Assembly: GCF_900115755.1 (NCBI RefSeq)
Contig: NZ_FOXQ01000001.1
Coordinates: 310,001-374,000 of the forward strand
DNA length: 64,000 nucleotides
Direction of reading: 5' to 3'
Origin: Parafilimonas terrae
Lineage (GTDB): Bacteria > Bacteroidota > Bacteroidia > Chitinophagales > Chitinophagaceae
Positions 46,954 through 56,892 of this stretch are shown piece after piece (within the stretch, counting starts at the first letter, position 1; every line of letters begins with the position of its first letter). The translations under genes were made by a program, and so were the position numbers. The notes under the pieces are model-generated. The model was given only the letters and a program-made list of their open reading frames with translations. It was not told where the DNA came from and did not search any database.

Positions 46954-48296
46954 TGCTGAAACGTATATTTTACCGGCTGCGTTTTTATTTCACAAAGCTG
47001 TTTTATACAGCCGGGTCTGTTATAATTGCGCTCTTTATTCTTGCATTTTTTTTCGAGCCGCTGCAACAGGTTGCAGCCATTGCTTTGCTGTGTTTATGTT
47101 TAACAGTAGTGCTTGATTTTATTATTGTATTTGCAGGCAACAAACCTGTAACGGCGCAACGTTTTTGCCCGGAACGTTTCAGCAATGGTGATGATAATAA
47201 AGTAACGGTTAAACTGGCTAATCAACGCGCCTATAAAGTGCATGTTGAAATTATTGATGAACTACCCGTGCAGTTTCAGCAAAGAAACTGGAAAAGAAAT
47301 TTTACGTTGAAAGAGCGTGAAAACATTTTGTTTGATTATTACTTAAAACCAACGGAACGCGGCGAATATTTTTTCGGTATTATTAATATTTTTTTACGCG
47401 GGCCGCTGAATATGGTTATCCGTCATACAACAGGTGGTGAAGAACAAAAGGTTGCTGTTTATCCTTCATTCATGCAAATGAAAAAATACCAGTTGATGGC
47501 TGTTACAAGCCAATTGCAGCAAGGCGGTTCGAGGCGTTTACGCAAAATAGGCAGCAGCCTTGAGTTTGAACAGATAAAAGAATATGTGCAGGGCGATGAT
47601 TACCGCCGCATAAACTGGAAAGCTACTGCCCGTAAAAGCGGCCTGATGGTAAATAATTATATGGATGAGCGTAGCCAGCAGGTTGTTTGTTTGATTGATA
47701 AAGGCCGCAGTATGAAAATGCCTTTTGAAGGCATGACGCTGCTTGATTATGCTATTAATGCAACGCTTGTATTAAGCAATATCGTTTTAATGAAACAGGA
47801 CAAAAGCGGCTTGCTAACCTTTGATAAAAAAATAGGCCAGTTTATCCAGCCCGATAAAAAGCCTTCGCAGATAAGCCTTATCCTGCAAACATTATACAGG
47901 CAGGAAACAGATTTTTCAGACAGCGATTTTGAAGCTTTATATGTACACACCCGCTATCATTTAAAACAGCGGAGCCTGCTGATTCTTTTCACCAACTTTG
48001 AAAGTCTTTACAGCATGGAAAGGCAGTTACTGTATTTAAAACAGCTTTCAACGCATCACCCGTTATTGGTTATATTTTTTGAAAACACCGAACTAACCAC
48101 GTTGCAGCAAACCAAAGCCAAAACAGTTAAAGATATTTATTATCAAACCATCGCTAACAAATTTGCTTTTGAAAAAAGGCATATAGTAAAAGAGCTGCAA
48201 AAGCATGGCATCATGAGCTTGCTTACAGCTCCGCAAAAACTTACAGCAAATACAATCAATAAATATTTAGAGCTGAAGGAAAGGCAGGTAGTGTGA
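46953..48296 (+). CDS. DUF58 (VWA-like) membrane protein partnering MoxR
   Basis: A 447-residue protein with two N-terminal membrane helices (about 16-33, 38-56) and the DUF58 signature VQGDDYRRINWKATARKSGL (about 210-229), followed by a VWA-like fold beginning VVCLIDKGRSM, where the MIDAS D-x-S-x-S is partly altered (D-x-G-x-S). It is the usual second gene of MoxR operons. The BatA/B/D genes that often follow are absent here; a convergent flavodoxin gene comes next. Confidence 0.9.
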   Translation: MLKRIFYRLRFYFTKLFYTAGSVIIALFILAFFFEPLQQVAAIALLCLCLTVVLDFIIVFAGNKPVTAQRFCPERFSNGDDNKVTVKLANQRAYKVHVEIIDELPVQFQQRNWKRNFTLKERENILFDYYLKPTERGEYFFGIINIFLRGPLNMVIRHTTGGEEQKVAVYPSFMQMKKYQLMAVTSQLQQGGSRRLRKIGSSLEFEQIKEYVQGDDYRRINWKATARKSGLMVNNYMDERSQQVVCLIDKGRSMKMPFEGMTLLDYAINATLVLSNIVLMKQDKSGLLTFDKKIGQFIQPDKKPSQISLILQTLYRQETDFSDSDFEALYVHTRYHLKQRSLLILFTNFESLYSMERQLLYLKQLSTHHPLLVIFFENTELTTLQQTKAKTVKDIYYQTIANKFAFEKRHIVKELQKHGIMSLLTAPQKLTANTINKYLELKERQVV

Positions 48297-48359
48297 GCGT
48301 TTACAAGTGCAGAAACACTCCTTCATGATAAAGCAAGCCCCATTCAATTGCTTCATTTA

Positions 48360-48956
48360 TTACATGACTTTTATTCTATGCAGCCATTCCTTTACTTCCG
48401 TTTCTGCTTCTTTTGCCTTTTCATCTTTCATAACAAATAAAATCCCATCTCTTTCTATTCCACCTTTTATTTCAAAACCCTCTAACACTTTACTATTGGG
48501 GCATAATTTTTTAACTGTTTGAAAACCGCTTCCAACTCCATATCCCGCATTGGTATTGAAAGGGATAACTTTCTTACCGCTTAAATTATATTGTTGCAAA
48601 AAGCTTTTCACAGGTGGTGGCATCTGCATATCCCATGTTGGAAAGCCAATGAATACAACATCATAATTTTCTATGCTGTCAATCTTTGTTTTTAAGGGTG
48701 GCAAATAACCGCTTGTATTTTCATCAACAACCTGCTGCACTGTCGCTTTATAATTTCCAGGATATGGCTTTTCTAATTCAAGCGCTACTAATGTGCCTCC
48801 AACATTTCTTTGAATGATTTCTGCTATCGCTTTTGTGTTATTGGTTCGTGATAAATACACAATCAATATTTTGTTTGCTGGCATAGATTGTGCATTTGAG
48901 CAACCTGCGTTACTACTTAATATAATTATCAATAAAAAAAGAGATACATTTTTCAT
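48360..48956 (-). CDS. Flavodoxin-like lipoprotein
   Basis: A 198-residue protein: signal peptide with lipobox SSNAGC (Cys at about 19), then a flavodoxin fold starting ILIVYLSRTNNTKAIAEIIQ (FMN phosphate loop SRTNNT), VVFIGFPTWDMQMPPPVKSF (second FMN loop) and PFNTNAGYGVGSGF. It is of the Flavodoxin_4 type often seen beside aldo/keto reductases and AraC regulators. Its predicted envelope location is notable for a flavodoxin. Confidence 0.85.
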   Translation of the reverse strand: MKNVSLFLLIIILSSNAGCSNAQSMPANKILIVYLSRTNNTKAIAEIIQRNVGGTLVALELEKPYPGNYKATVQQVVDENTSGYLPPLKTKIDSIENYDVVFIGFPTWDMQMPPPVKSFLQQYNLSGKKVIPFNTNAGYGVGSGFQTVKKLCPNSKVLEGFEIKGGIERDGILFVMKDEKAKEAETEVKEWLHRIKVM

Positions 48957-49013
48957 TTAAGATGATTGCACACTTATTATTACTAAAAACAGCCCGATGA
49001 TTTTTGCTTTCAT
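48957..49013 (-). other. 18-codon signal-peptide-like ORF abutting the flavodoxin start
   Basis: MKAKIIGLFLVIISVQSS followed by TAA and, with no gap, the flavodoxin ATG. It has the basic start and hydrophobic core of a signal peptide but no mature protein. It may be a translated leader, or the remnant of a deleted secreted-protein gene between the aldo/keto reductase and flavodoxin genes. It may also be chance. Confidence 0.35.
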
Positions 49014-49119
49014 GTTTTGTTTATTTATAAATGATGTGATAAAAAGAAAATGGCTTTTTTAAACTCATCTTTTCCTGACAGGATTAGGTGAATGCCATTT
49101 TTAAAACAATTAATATTAA

Positions 49120-50175
<1,056 letters not shown>

Positions 50176-50516
50176 CTACCAATATTGCTGATTAGCATAA
50201 CCCGTTTAACTAAAGCAGCAGTTTTGAATTAAGGTAAATATATTGTTATAGATGAAATCAAAAGGTTGAAACAGTCAATGATTACAATGCATTAATAACA
50301 ACAAAACATTGTATCCGTTAATAAGCGTTGTTAACCTTTCAAAAGCGAACTGTGAAATATGTATTTTTAGTTTTTATGCGGTGTTCCTGAAAGGCATTAA
50401 TGCAGAGATTTAGTTTACGGAAAACTTATGATTACCAGGAAGGAATGTTGGCTTTTTCCTGCACCGTGCAAATGGCAGGCATGAATAGCAATGGAGAAAC
50501 TTACCAGCCAAAAGGT

Positions 50517-50597
50517 TATGCACTAATAAGATTATTTAAGCATAGGGTTGGAATAACACCAAATGAGAGCCGGTTATTGAACAATTTTAATTGAACA
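50517..50597 (+). pseudogene. Probable remnant of an AraC-family regulator (C-terminal helix only)
   Basis: The end of a 64-codon ORF reads ALIRLFKHRVGITPNESRLL, which fits the last helix-turn-helix of AraC proteins (RLFKxxxGITPxExR). The upstream codons (50400-50516) and the other two frames show nothing of the AraC domain, so at most a fragment remains. It points away from the aldo/keto reductase-flavodoxin pair, where such a regulator is often found. Confidence 0.45.
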
Positions 50598-50603
50598 TTG
50601 ATT

Positions 50604-50659
50604 ATTGTGCATTGAATATTGAGCATTAAATAACTACCACTCAATATTCAATGCACAAT
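50604..50659. repeat. 19-bp perfect inverted repeat downstream of the small-subunit gene
   Basis: ATTGTGCATTGAATATTGA at 50604-50622 pairs exactly with 50641-50659 across 18 nt. It lies 12 bp past the stop of the gluconate-dehydrogenase-subunit-like gene (minus strand) and may end that transcript, although the T-run is poor. The word TGAATATTGAGCATT inside it recurs, inverted, at 44372-44386. Confidence 0.7.
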
Positions 50660-50671
50660 CCAAATCAATTA

Positions 50672-51313
50672 CTATGTTGCCCAGGCTTTATCGCCTTTTT
50701 TATATGGTATACAGCCTTCATATTTACCGGGAACGGCAATATAACGCAGCGCTTGTGTTGCGCCTGGTTTTGAAGTGAAATAACCAGTAAGCGTCAACTG
50801 CTTTATCATGGTGAAATAATGAGGATCATCCTGCGGATCGCGCTTATACGAGCCGAAGTTTTTATCCAGCGTAATCTGGTGCCGCTGCTCATCGGTTAAT
50901 TTAGCAGCACGTGCACCAATCTCTTTTGATTTTTCTTTCGCTTCCTTGTCCAGCTCTATCAAAAATTCTGTTCTTTGTTCCGGCGTAAGATCCATAAAAG
51001 ACTTGCTGTACTTCTTCTTTGCAGCATCCTGTAATTTGGTTATGCCATCGGTAAAAATCTTCTGGTCGTCTTCTGTATAACAATCAGTGACCATTGTTTT
51101 CATGAACTCGCCTATTTGCGCAGCTTTGGCGCCGGGCGAAGAGGTCGTTGGCAAAATGGTGTCGCCTACTTCATCAAGCAAAGCAACATCGCTCACTGAA
51201 AACAACCCTTCTTTTGCCGGCGTGGTTTTACAACCGGAAAGAAAGGCTTCAGCGCCGATAACTGCGCCGCCCATAATAAGCGCCACACGTTGTAAGGCTT
51301 CTCTTCTATCCAT
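50672..51313 (-). CDS. Gluconate 2-dehydrogenase subunit 3-like small subunit (GMC partner)
   Basis: A 213-residue protein with a twin-arginine-like start (MDRREALQRVALIMGGAVIG) and a possible lipobox (AFLSGC). The body matches the gluconate_2-dh3 family: LDEVGDTILPTTSSPGAKAA, then AQIGEFMKTMVTDCYTEDDQ, and GYFTSKPGATQALRY. Such small subunits fold with, and carry through the Tat pathway, GMC-type flavoprotein dehydrogenases that lack their own signal. It follows three GMC genes, the nearest 99 bp upstream. Confidence 0.88.
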   Translation of the reverse strand: MDRREALQRVALIMGGAVIGAEAFLSGCKTTPAKEGLFSVSDVALLDEVGDTILPTTSSPGAKAAQIGEFMKTMVTDCYTEDDQKIFTDGITKLQDAAKKKYSKSFMDLTPEQRTEFLIELDKEAKEKSKEIGARAAKLTDEQRHQITLDKNFGSYKRDPQDDPHYFTMIKQLTLTGYFTSKPGATQALRYIAVPGKYEGCIPYKKGDKAWAT

Positions 51314-51341
51314 AATATTTAATTTGATTTGAAAATTTATG

Positions 51342-51414
51342 AATTTGAAAATTTGAAAATAAAGTTTACTTATACATGTGCATTTTCAATAGCACATCTT
51401 CAAATTTTCAAATT
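51342..51414. repeat. Spacer hairpin copy 1 in the GMC cluster
   Basis: AATTTGAAAATTTGAA (51342-51357) and its exact complement (51399-51414) flank 41 nt. The right arm is preceded by ACATC and its foot includes the first bases of the GMC stop codon. Confidence 0.75.
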
Positions 51415-53164
51415 AAATATTTTGTTTTTTCAATTGTTCCACTGCATAATTCGCTGCCCTTGCTGTTAATGCCATAAATGTAAGCGACGGGTTTTGCGTG
51501 CTGGTGCTCGTCATGCAGGCGCCATCTGTTACAAACACGTTTTTACAATTATGAAATTGATTATAGGCATTCAGCATAGACGTTTTTGGATCTTTACCCA
51601 TTCTCACGCCGCCCATTTCATGAATGTCCAAACCCGGCGCCTGTTTACTGTCGCGCTGCCGAATATTTTTACAGCCCGCCTTATCCAGCATTTCAGATGC
51701 CTGTGTTAAAAAATCGTTCATCGATTTTACATCGTTATCATCATAATCCACATTAAAAACCAGTTGCGGAATGCCCCATTCATCTTTTTTATCTTTACTT
51801 AAATAAACTTCATTTGTCTGTTTAGGAATGGTTTCGCCCTGCATCATCATCGATACATACCAATTGCCGGCTTCGGTTAATGCGTCTTTATAAGCGCCGC
51901 CAATTTCTTCGTTCAGGCCATCACCAAAACCCCTGCCCCGGCCTGCGCCATAAAAACACATATAACCACGCAGAAAATCTGTTTCCTGCTTATACACATT
52001 CCTGAAGTTAGGCATCATGGGTTGTGTTGGCCTTCTGCCGTAATAATATTTATCCACCGGGCCGTCATAGCTCGCCGAAACGGTGCCGCGGTAATTATGA
52101 AAGGCAATATATTTTCCCAGCAGGCCATTATCATTTCCAAAACCATTTGGAAAACGGCTGGAAACAGAATTCAGTAAGATGAGATTTGTATTGAAACAAG
52201 CCGCATTTACAAAAATTATTTTTGCAAAATATTCAGTTGCCTGTTTTCCTGCCCGGCCGTCAGGCGGGGTATTGGTATTGATAACACGCACGCCAACAGC
52301 TTTATTCAACTTATCATCATAAATAATAGAATGCACTGTTGATTCAGGCTGAATAGTAAGATTACCTGTTTTTAATGCCCACGGAATGGTGGAAGCATTG
52401 GAGCTGAAATAACCGCCAAACGGGCAACCACGTTCGCATAAACTTCTTGCCTGGCATTGTGTCCGGCCCTGGTCAATATGAATTTGATCAGGTTTGGTGA
52501 GATGAGCGCAACGGCCCTGCACCACATTCCTGTCTTTATAAGCTGCATTTATTTTTTGCGCTATATCTTTTTCCACGCAATTCATTTCCCATGCAGGAAG
52601 AAACTCGCTGTCCGGCAGGGTTTCAAGGCCATCATAATTACCGCTTATGCCTGCAAACTTTTCTACATGCGAATACCAGGGCGCAAGATCGTTGTAACGA
52701 ATTGGCCAGTCAACCGCATAGCCATCACGCGCCGGGCCTTCAAAGTCAAATTTGCTCCAGCGTTGTGTTTGCCTTGCCCAAAGCAAAGATTTGCCGCCCA
52801 CCTGGTAGCCGCGAATCCAGTCGAATGGCTTTTCCTGTATGTATGGATGTTCTTTGTCTTTTACAAAAAAATGCTCCGTAGCCTCGCTAAAAGCATAGCA
52901 TCTGGAAACCACAGGGTTTTCCTGTATAACCTGCAAAGGCATTTTGCCACGGTGTGGAAATTCCCACGGCGCTAAGGTTGCTGTTGGATAATCCTTCTTA
53001 TGCACCACATTTTTACCGCGTTCAAGCAGCAGGGTCTTTAAACCATTATCACATAATTCTTTTGCAGCCCAACCACCACTAATGCCGCTGCCAATTACAA
53101 TTGCATCATACGTGTTTTGCTGAACACCACCGGTATTGATATTTATACTGCTGTCTTGTGGCAT
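51413..53164 (-). CDS. GMC-family FAD-dependent sugar dehydrogenase, copy 1
   Basis: A 583-residue flavoprotein without signal peptide. FAD-binding AIVIGSGISGGWAAKEL (about 21-37, Gly-x-Gly-x-x-Gly); VGGKSLLWARQTQRW; cysteines 237, 243 and 247 in CQARSLCERGCPFGG (C-x5-C-x3-C); C-terminal catalytic region DIHEMGGVRMG (His) and QNPSLTFMALTARAANYAVE. The cysteine spacing equals that of the [3Fe-4S] site of the Burkholderia FAD glucose dehydrogenase alpha subunit, which also pairs with a Tat small subunit. Nearly the same N-terminus as copy 2, and adjacent to the small-subunit gene. Confidence 0.9.
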   Translation of the reverse strand: MPQDSSININTGGVQQNTYDAIVIGSGISGGWAAKELCDNGLKTLLLERGKNVVHKKDYPTATLAPWEFPHRGKMPLQVIQENPVVSRCYAFSEATEHFFVKDKEHPYIQEKPFDWIRGYQVGGKSLLWARQTQRWSKFDFEGPARDGYAVDWPIRYNDLAPWYSHVEKFAGISGNYDGLETLPDSEFLPAWEMNCVEKDIAQKINAAYKDRNVVQGRCAHLTKPDQIHIDQGRTQCQARSLCERGCPFGGYFSSNASTIPWALKTGNLTIQPESTVHSIIYDDKLNKAVGVRVINTNTPPDGRAGKQATEYFAKIIFVNAACFNTNLILLNSVSSRFPNGFGNDNGLLGKYIAFHNYRGTVSASYDGPVDKYYYGRRPTQPMMPNFRNVYKQETDFLRGYMCFYGAGRGRGFGDGLNEEIGGAYKDALTEAGNWYVSMMMQGETIPKQTNEVYLSKDKKDEWGIPQLVFNVDYDDNDVKSMNDFLTQASEMLDKAGCKNIRQRDSKQAPGLDIHEMGGVRMGKDPKTSMLNAYNQFHNCKNVFVTDGACMTSTSTQNPSLTFMALTARAANYAVEQLKKQNI

Positions 53165-53218
53165 TTTAATTTGGAACTTTGTGAATGATTAGATGCTACA
53201 TTCTCATATTAGTACATC

Positions 53219-53234
53219 TTCAAATTTTCAAATT
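53219..53234. repeat. Spacer element copy 2 in the GMC cluster (one arm)
   Basis: TTCAAATTTTCAAATT preceded by TACATC, ending in the stop codon of GMC copy 2. The facing arm (from 53168, AATTTGGAACTTTG) is degenerate, so the hairpin is weak here. Confidence 0.65.
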
Positions 53235-54966
53235 ATATGTTTTGCTTTTTTAACTCTTCCACTGCATAATTTGCTGCCCTTGCTGTTAAAGTCATATATA
53301 AAATGCTCGGGCTTTGATTACCGGTACTCGTCATACAAGCGCCATCGGTAACAAAAACATTTTTACACGCATGAATAGCGTTCCACTTATCTAAAACCGA
53401 AGTTTTAGGATCGCTGCCCATTCTGCAGCCACCCATTTCATGAATATCCAGGCCCGGCGCTTGCTTACTGTCCCAATGCTCTATGTTTTTCACACCGGCT
53501 TTTGAAAACATTTCTTCGGTTTGAACAAAGAAATCATTCAATAATTTTTCATCATTATCATCATAGTCAACAGAAGTAATCAATAACGGAATACCCCATT
53601 GATCTTTTTTATCGGCACTTAAACGCACATGATTTTTTTCTTTGGGAATAGTTTCACCCTGCAGGTAAGCATACACCGTCCATCCGCCCGGCTCCGTCAT
53701 ACTTTCTTTATATTCAGCGCCAATCTGTTGCGGGCAATTTTCACCATTATTTCTGTCGCGGTGAGCACCACAATACGTTGTATAGCCACCCAAAAAATCT
53801 GTATCTATTGTATGCAGGTTACGATAGTTGGCAATAATTGCATCTGTTGGATTACGGCCGTAATAATAGGTGTCTGTAAACCCATCAATTTCTCCATTCA
53901 TCCAGCCGCGATAATTATGATGGCAGATATATTTTCCCAGCAACCCGCTATCATTACCCAAACCATTTGGAAAACGGTCAGATGTTGAATTAAGCAGGAT
54001 AAGATTGCTGTTTAAAGCTGAGCCGTTCACAAAAATTATCCTGGCAAAATATTCGGTGGCTTGTTTTGTATTGGTATCGATGATCCTTACGCCGCTGGCC
54101 CTTTGTTTTTGTTCATCATAAATAATTGAATGAACCACAGAAAATGGCCTTACGGTTAAATTACCCGTTTTTTCAGCCCAGGGTAAAGTGGATGAATTAG
54201 AACTGAAATAGCCGCCAAACGGGCATCCGCGCATGCATAAATTTCTTGCCTGGCATTTGCCGCGCCCCTGGTCAATATGCACCTGGTTTGGATGCGTTAA
54301 ATGCGCCCATCGTGCATGTACGAGGTGGCGGTTGCCATAGTTTTTTAAGATGCTTTCTTTTAAATGTTTCTCTACACAATTCAATTCAAATGGCGGGAGG
54401 AATTCGCCATCGGGCATGGCCTCCAGGCCGTCTTTACTGCCGCAAACACCAATAAATTTTTCAACGTGTGAATACCAGGGAGCAACGTCTGCATAGCGAA
54501 TGGGCCAATCCCAACCATAGCCAAAACGTTGCGGGCCGGTAAATTCAAAATCACTCCAGCGCTGGGTACATCTGCCCCAGGTTAAGCTTTTCCCGCCAAC
54601 CTGGTAACCGCGAATCCAGTCGAAAGGCTTTTCCTGTATGTAAGGATGATCATCATCGTTCACAAAAAAATGCTGATCATCTTCACCATAACCTGCAGCC
54701 CTTGATATTAATGGGTTCCGCAATTGTGTTTCCCTTGTAATTGAACCACGGTGCTTCAATTCCCAGGGTGCAAGATTAGCTGTTGGATAATCTTTTACAT
54801 GCTTTACATCGCGGCCGCGTTCCAGCACCAGCGTTTTTAATCCTTGTTCACATAATTCTTTTGCAGCCCAGCCTCCACTAATACCACTGCCGATAACAAT
54901 GGCATCGTATGTGTTTTGCTGAACACCTCCGGAATTAATATTTACTTTATTGCTGTCTTGTGGCAT
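53233..54966 (-). CDS. GMC-family FAD-dependent sugar dehydrogenase, copy 2
   Basis: A 577-residue paralogue of copy 1, starting at ATG 54966 (MPQDSNKVNI); a start 21 bp earlier lacks family support. It shares IGSGISGGWAAKEL, the EKPFDWIRGYQVGGKSLTWG block, the cysteine motif CQARNLCMRGCPFGG at about 238-248, and the C-terminal DIHEMGGCRMG and QSPSILYMTLTARAANYAVE. No signal peptide. The middle region (about 330-430) is the most diverged from copy 1, which may mean a different substrate. Confidence 0.9.
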   Translation of the reverse strand: MPQDSNKVNINSGGVQQNTYDAIVIGSGISGGWAAKELCEQGLKTLVLERGRDVKHVKDYPTANLAPWELKHRGSITRETQLRNPLISRAAGYGEDDQHFFVNDDDHPYIQEKPFDWIRGYQVGGKSLTWGRCTQRWSDFEFTGPQRFGYGWDWPIRYADVAPWYSHVEKFIGVCGSKDGLEAMPDGEFLPPFELNCVEKHLKESILKNYGNRHLVHARWAHLTHPNQVHIDQGRGKCQARNLCMRGCPFGGYFSSNSSTLPWAEKTGNLTVRPFSVVHSIIYDEQKQRASGVRIIDTNTKQATEYFARIIFVNGSALNSNLILLNSTSDRFPNGLGNDSGLLGKYICHHNYRGWMNGEIDGFTDTYYYGRNPTDAIIANYRNLHTIDTDFLGGYTTYCGAHRDRNNGENCPQQIGAEYKESMTEPGGWTVYAYLQGETIPKEKNHVRLSADKKDQWGIPLLITSVDYDDNDEKLLNDFFVQTEEMFSKAGVKNIEHWDSKQAPGLDIHEMGGCRMGSDPKTSVLDKWNAIHACKNVFVTDGACMTSTGNQSPSILYMTLTARAANYAVEELKKQNI

Positions 54967-54984
54967 TTCAATCTGAAAATTGAA

Positions 54985-55064
54985 CAATTGAAAATTTGAA
55001 AATGAACAATTGTGATATGCGGAGAACGCATTTGCAAATCAGCGCATCTTCAAATTTTCAAATT
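54985..55064. repeat. Spacer hairpin copy 3 in the GMC cluster
   Basis: TTCAAATTTTCAAATT (55049-55064), preceded by GCATC, faces CAATTGAAAATTTGAA (54985-55000), complementary at 14 of 16 positions. It fills the 101-bp spacer between GMC copies 3 and 2. Confidence 0.7.
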
Positions 55065-55067
55065 GAA

Positions 55068-56747
55068 TCAGAGATTTTGTTTCTTCAATTCGCTAACAGC
55101 ATGATCGGCTGCGCGGGCTGTAAATGCCATATAAGTAAGTGATGGATTGCAACAGTTTGAGCTTACCATAAAAGCGCCATCGGTAACAAATACATTAGGT
55201 GCATCCCAAACCTGGTTCCATTTATTAAGTACTGAAGTTTTAGGATCGGCGCCCATGCGTGCCGTGCCCATTTCGTGAATACCGCGGCCCGGTGTGCCAT
55301 CGCCATCCCATCCGGAAACATTTTTAACGCCGGCAACGGTGAGCATTTCTATGGCATCATCCTTCATGTCTTTACGCATTTTCAGTTCGTTATCTTTCAG
55401 TTCCACATCAAATGATAAAACATTCAGCCCCCATTTATCTTTTTTATTTTTATCGAGCGTGATCTTGTTACTGTGGTCAGGCAGCATCTCACCAAAGCCG
55501 CCAATACCCATTGTCCAGTTACCCGGTTCAGTCAGGGCATCTTTATAAGCGGCCCCGATATTCAGTTCAGCTATCTCACGGCTCCAGCCCTGTCGGCTGC
55601 CACCACCCTGGTAACCAAAGCCACGCAGGTAATCGCGTTTATCACCAAAATAATTCCTGTAACGCGGAATGTAAACACCATTCGGCCTGCGGCCAAAATA
55701 GTATTTATCTTCATAGCCTTCCACCAACCCGGAAGCACCAACGCCAAGATGATGGTCCATTACATTGTGGCCTAATTCGCCGCTGCTGCTGCCAAGGCCA
55801 TCAGGCCAGATATCAGTGGCAGAATTCATCAATATCCATGCACTGTTTAAAGCAGATGCATTAAGAAAAACGATCTTCGCTTTATACTCATACGTTTTAT
55901 TATCCTGGGCATCCAATATCTCAACGCCGGTAGCACGCTTTGTATCTTTATCGTATAAAATTTTTGTAACAATGGCCCATGGCCGAACCGTGAGGTTGTT
56001 GGTCTTCATGGCAGCTGGCAATGTAGAAGATTGTGTGCTGAAGTAGCCGCCAAACGGGCAGCCGAGCCAGCATTTATTCCTGTACTGACAATTGGTTCTT
56101 TCCTGTATGGGCTTTGTGATATTGGCGGTGCGGCCCATTATCATGGCCCTTGTGCCCTTGTAATGATCTTTAATACGCGCTGCCACATCTTTTTCAACGC
56201 AGGTCATATCCATGGGCGGCATAAACTTTCCATCGGGCAATTGAGGCAAGCCATCGGCGTTGCCGCTAATACCGGCAAACTGTTCTACATAATCATACCA
56301 GGGCGCTATTTCTTTATAACGAACGGGCCAGTCGATGGCAATGCCTTCTTTGGCATTTGCTTCAAAATCCCAGTCGCTCCAGCGATAACTCTGCCGGCCC
56401 CACATCAATGAGCGGCCACCCACATGATAACCGCGGAACCAGTCGAAGCGTTTGACTTCTGTATAAGGGCTGTCGATATCACTTGCCCACCAGTCAAGGT
56501 TCATTTCATTAAGAGGGTAATCTCTGCGCAAAACAGGATAATCTTTTATCATCTGTTGCGTTCTGCCGCCGCGATGGGGAAACTCCCAGGGGTCTTTGTT
56601 TGTGCTTTTGTAATCAGTAACGTGTTTAATATCCATGCCACGTTCCAGCATGATGACTTTTAAACCTTTTTCAGAAAGTTCTTTGGCAGCCCAGCCACCG
56701 CTGATGCCGGAGCCGATTACAATTGCGTCATAAACATTGTCAGCCAT
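55068..56747 (-). CDS. GMC-family FAD-dependent sugar dehydrogenase, copy 3 (diverged)
   Basis: A 559-residue GMC protein with a shorter N-terminus than copies 1 and 2 (MADNVYDAIVIGSGISGGWA). It retains VGGRSLMWGRQSYRW, cysteines 220, 226 and 230 in CQYRNKCWLGCPFGG, and the C-terminal GIHEMGTARMGADP and CNPSLTYMAFTARAADHAVS. The catalytic HEMG..RMG shows T for G relative to the other two. First GMC gene of the minus-strand series, 145 bp after the TIM-barrel gene. Confidence 0.9.
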   Translation of the reverse strand: MADNVYDAIVIGSGISGGWAAKELSEKGLKVIMLERGMDIKHVTDYKSTNKDPWEFPHRGGRTQQMIKDYPVLRRDYPLNEMNLDWWASDIDSPYTEVKRFDWFRGYHVGGRSLMWGRQSYRWSDWDFEANAKEGIAIDWPVRYKEIAPWYDYVEQFAGISGNADGLPQLPDGKFMPPMDMTCVEKDVAARIKDHYKGTRAMIMGRTANITKPIQERTNCQYRNKCWLGCPFGGYFSTQSSTLPAAMKTNNLTVRPWAIVTKILYDKDTKRATGVEILDAQDNKTYEYKAKIVFLNASALNSAWILMNSATDIWPDGLGSSSGELGHNVMDHHLGVGASGLVEGYEDKYYFGRRPNGVYIPRYRNYFGDKRDYLRGFGYQGGGSRQGWSREIAELNIGAAYKDALTEPGNWTMGIGGFGEMLPDHSNKITLDKNKKDKWGLNVLSFDVELKDNELKMRKDMKDDAIEMLTVAGVKNVSGWDGDGTPGRGIHEMGTARMGADPKTSVLNKWNQVWDAPNVFVTDGAFMVSSNCCNPSLTYMAFTARAADHAVSELKKQNL

Positions 56748-56777
56748 TCTCGTTGTTTTATAATTTTAAGAAATTCG

Positions 56778-56878
56778 TTCAATGTTCATAGGTTCGCAAG
56801 CTTATTATTGGTTTCAATGTTCGCGGGTTTACGAGTTTACGGGTTATAAAGCCTGTAAACAATCCTAAACTTGCAAAC
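56778..56878. repeat. Short-word repeat region upstream of GMC copy 3
   Basis: TTCAATGTTC occurs at 56778-56787 and 56813-56822. Then GGGTTTAC, GAGTTTAC and GGGTTATA lie in tandem (56825-56848) facing GTAAAC, CTAAAC and GCAAAC (56855-56878), an imperfect inverted array. Its role is unknown. Confidence 0.55.
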
Positions 56879-56892
56879 TTTAAAACATTAAA

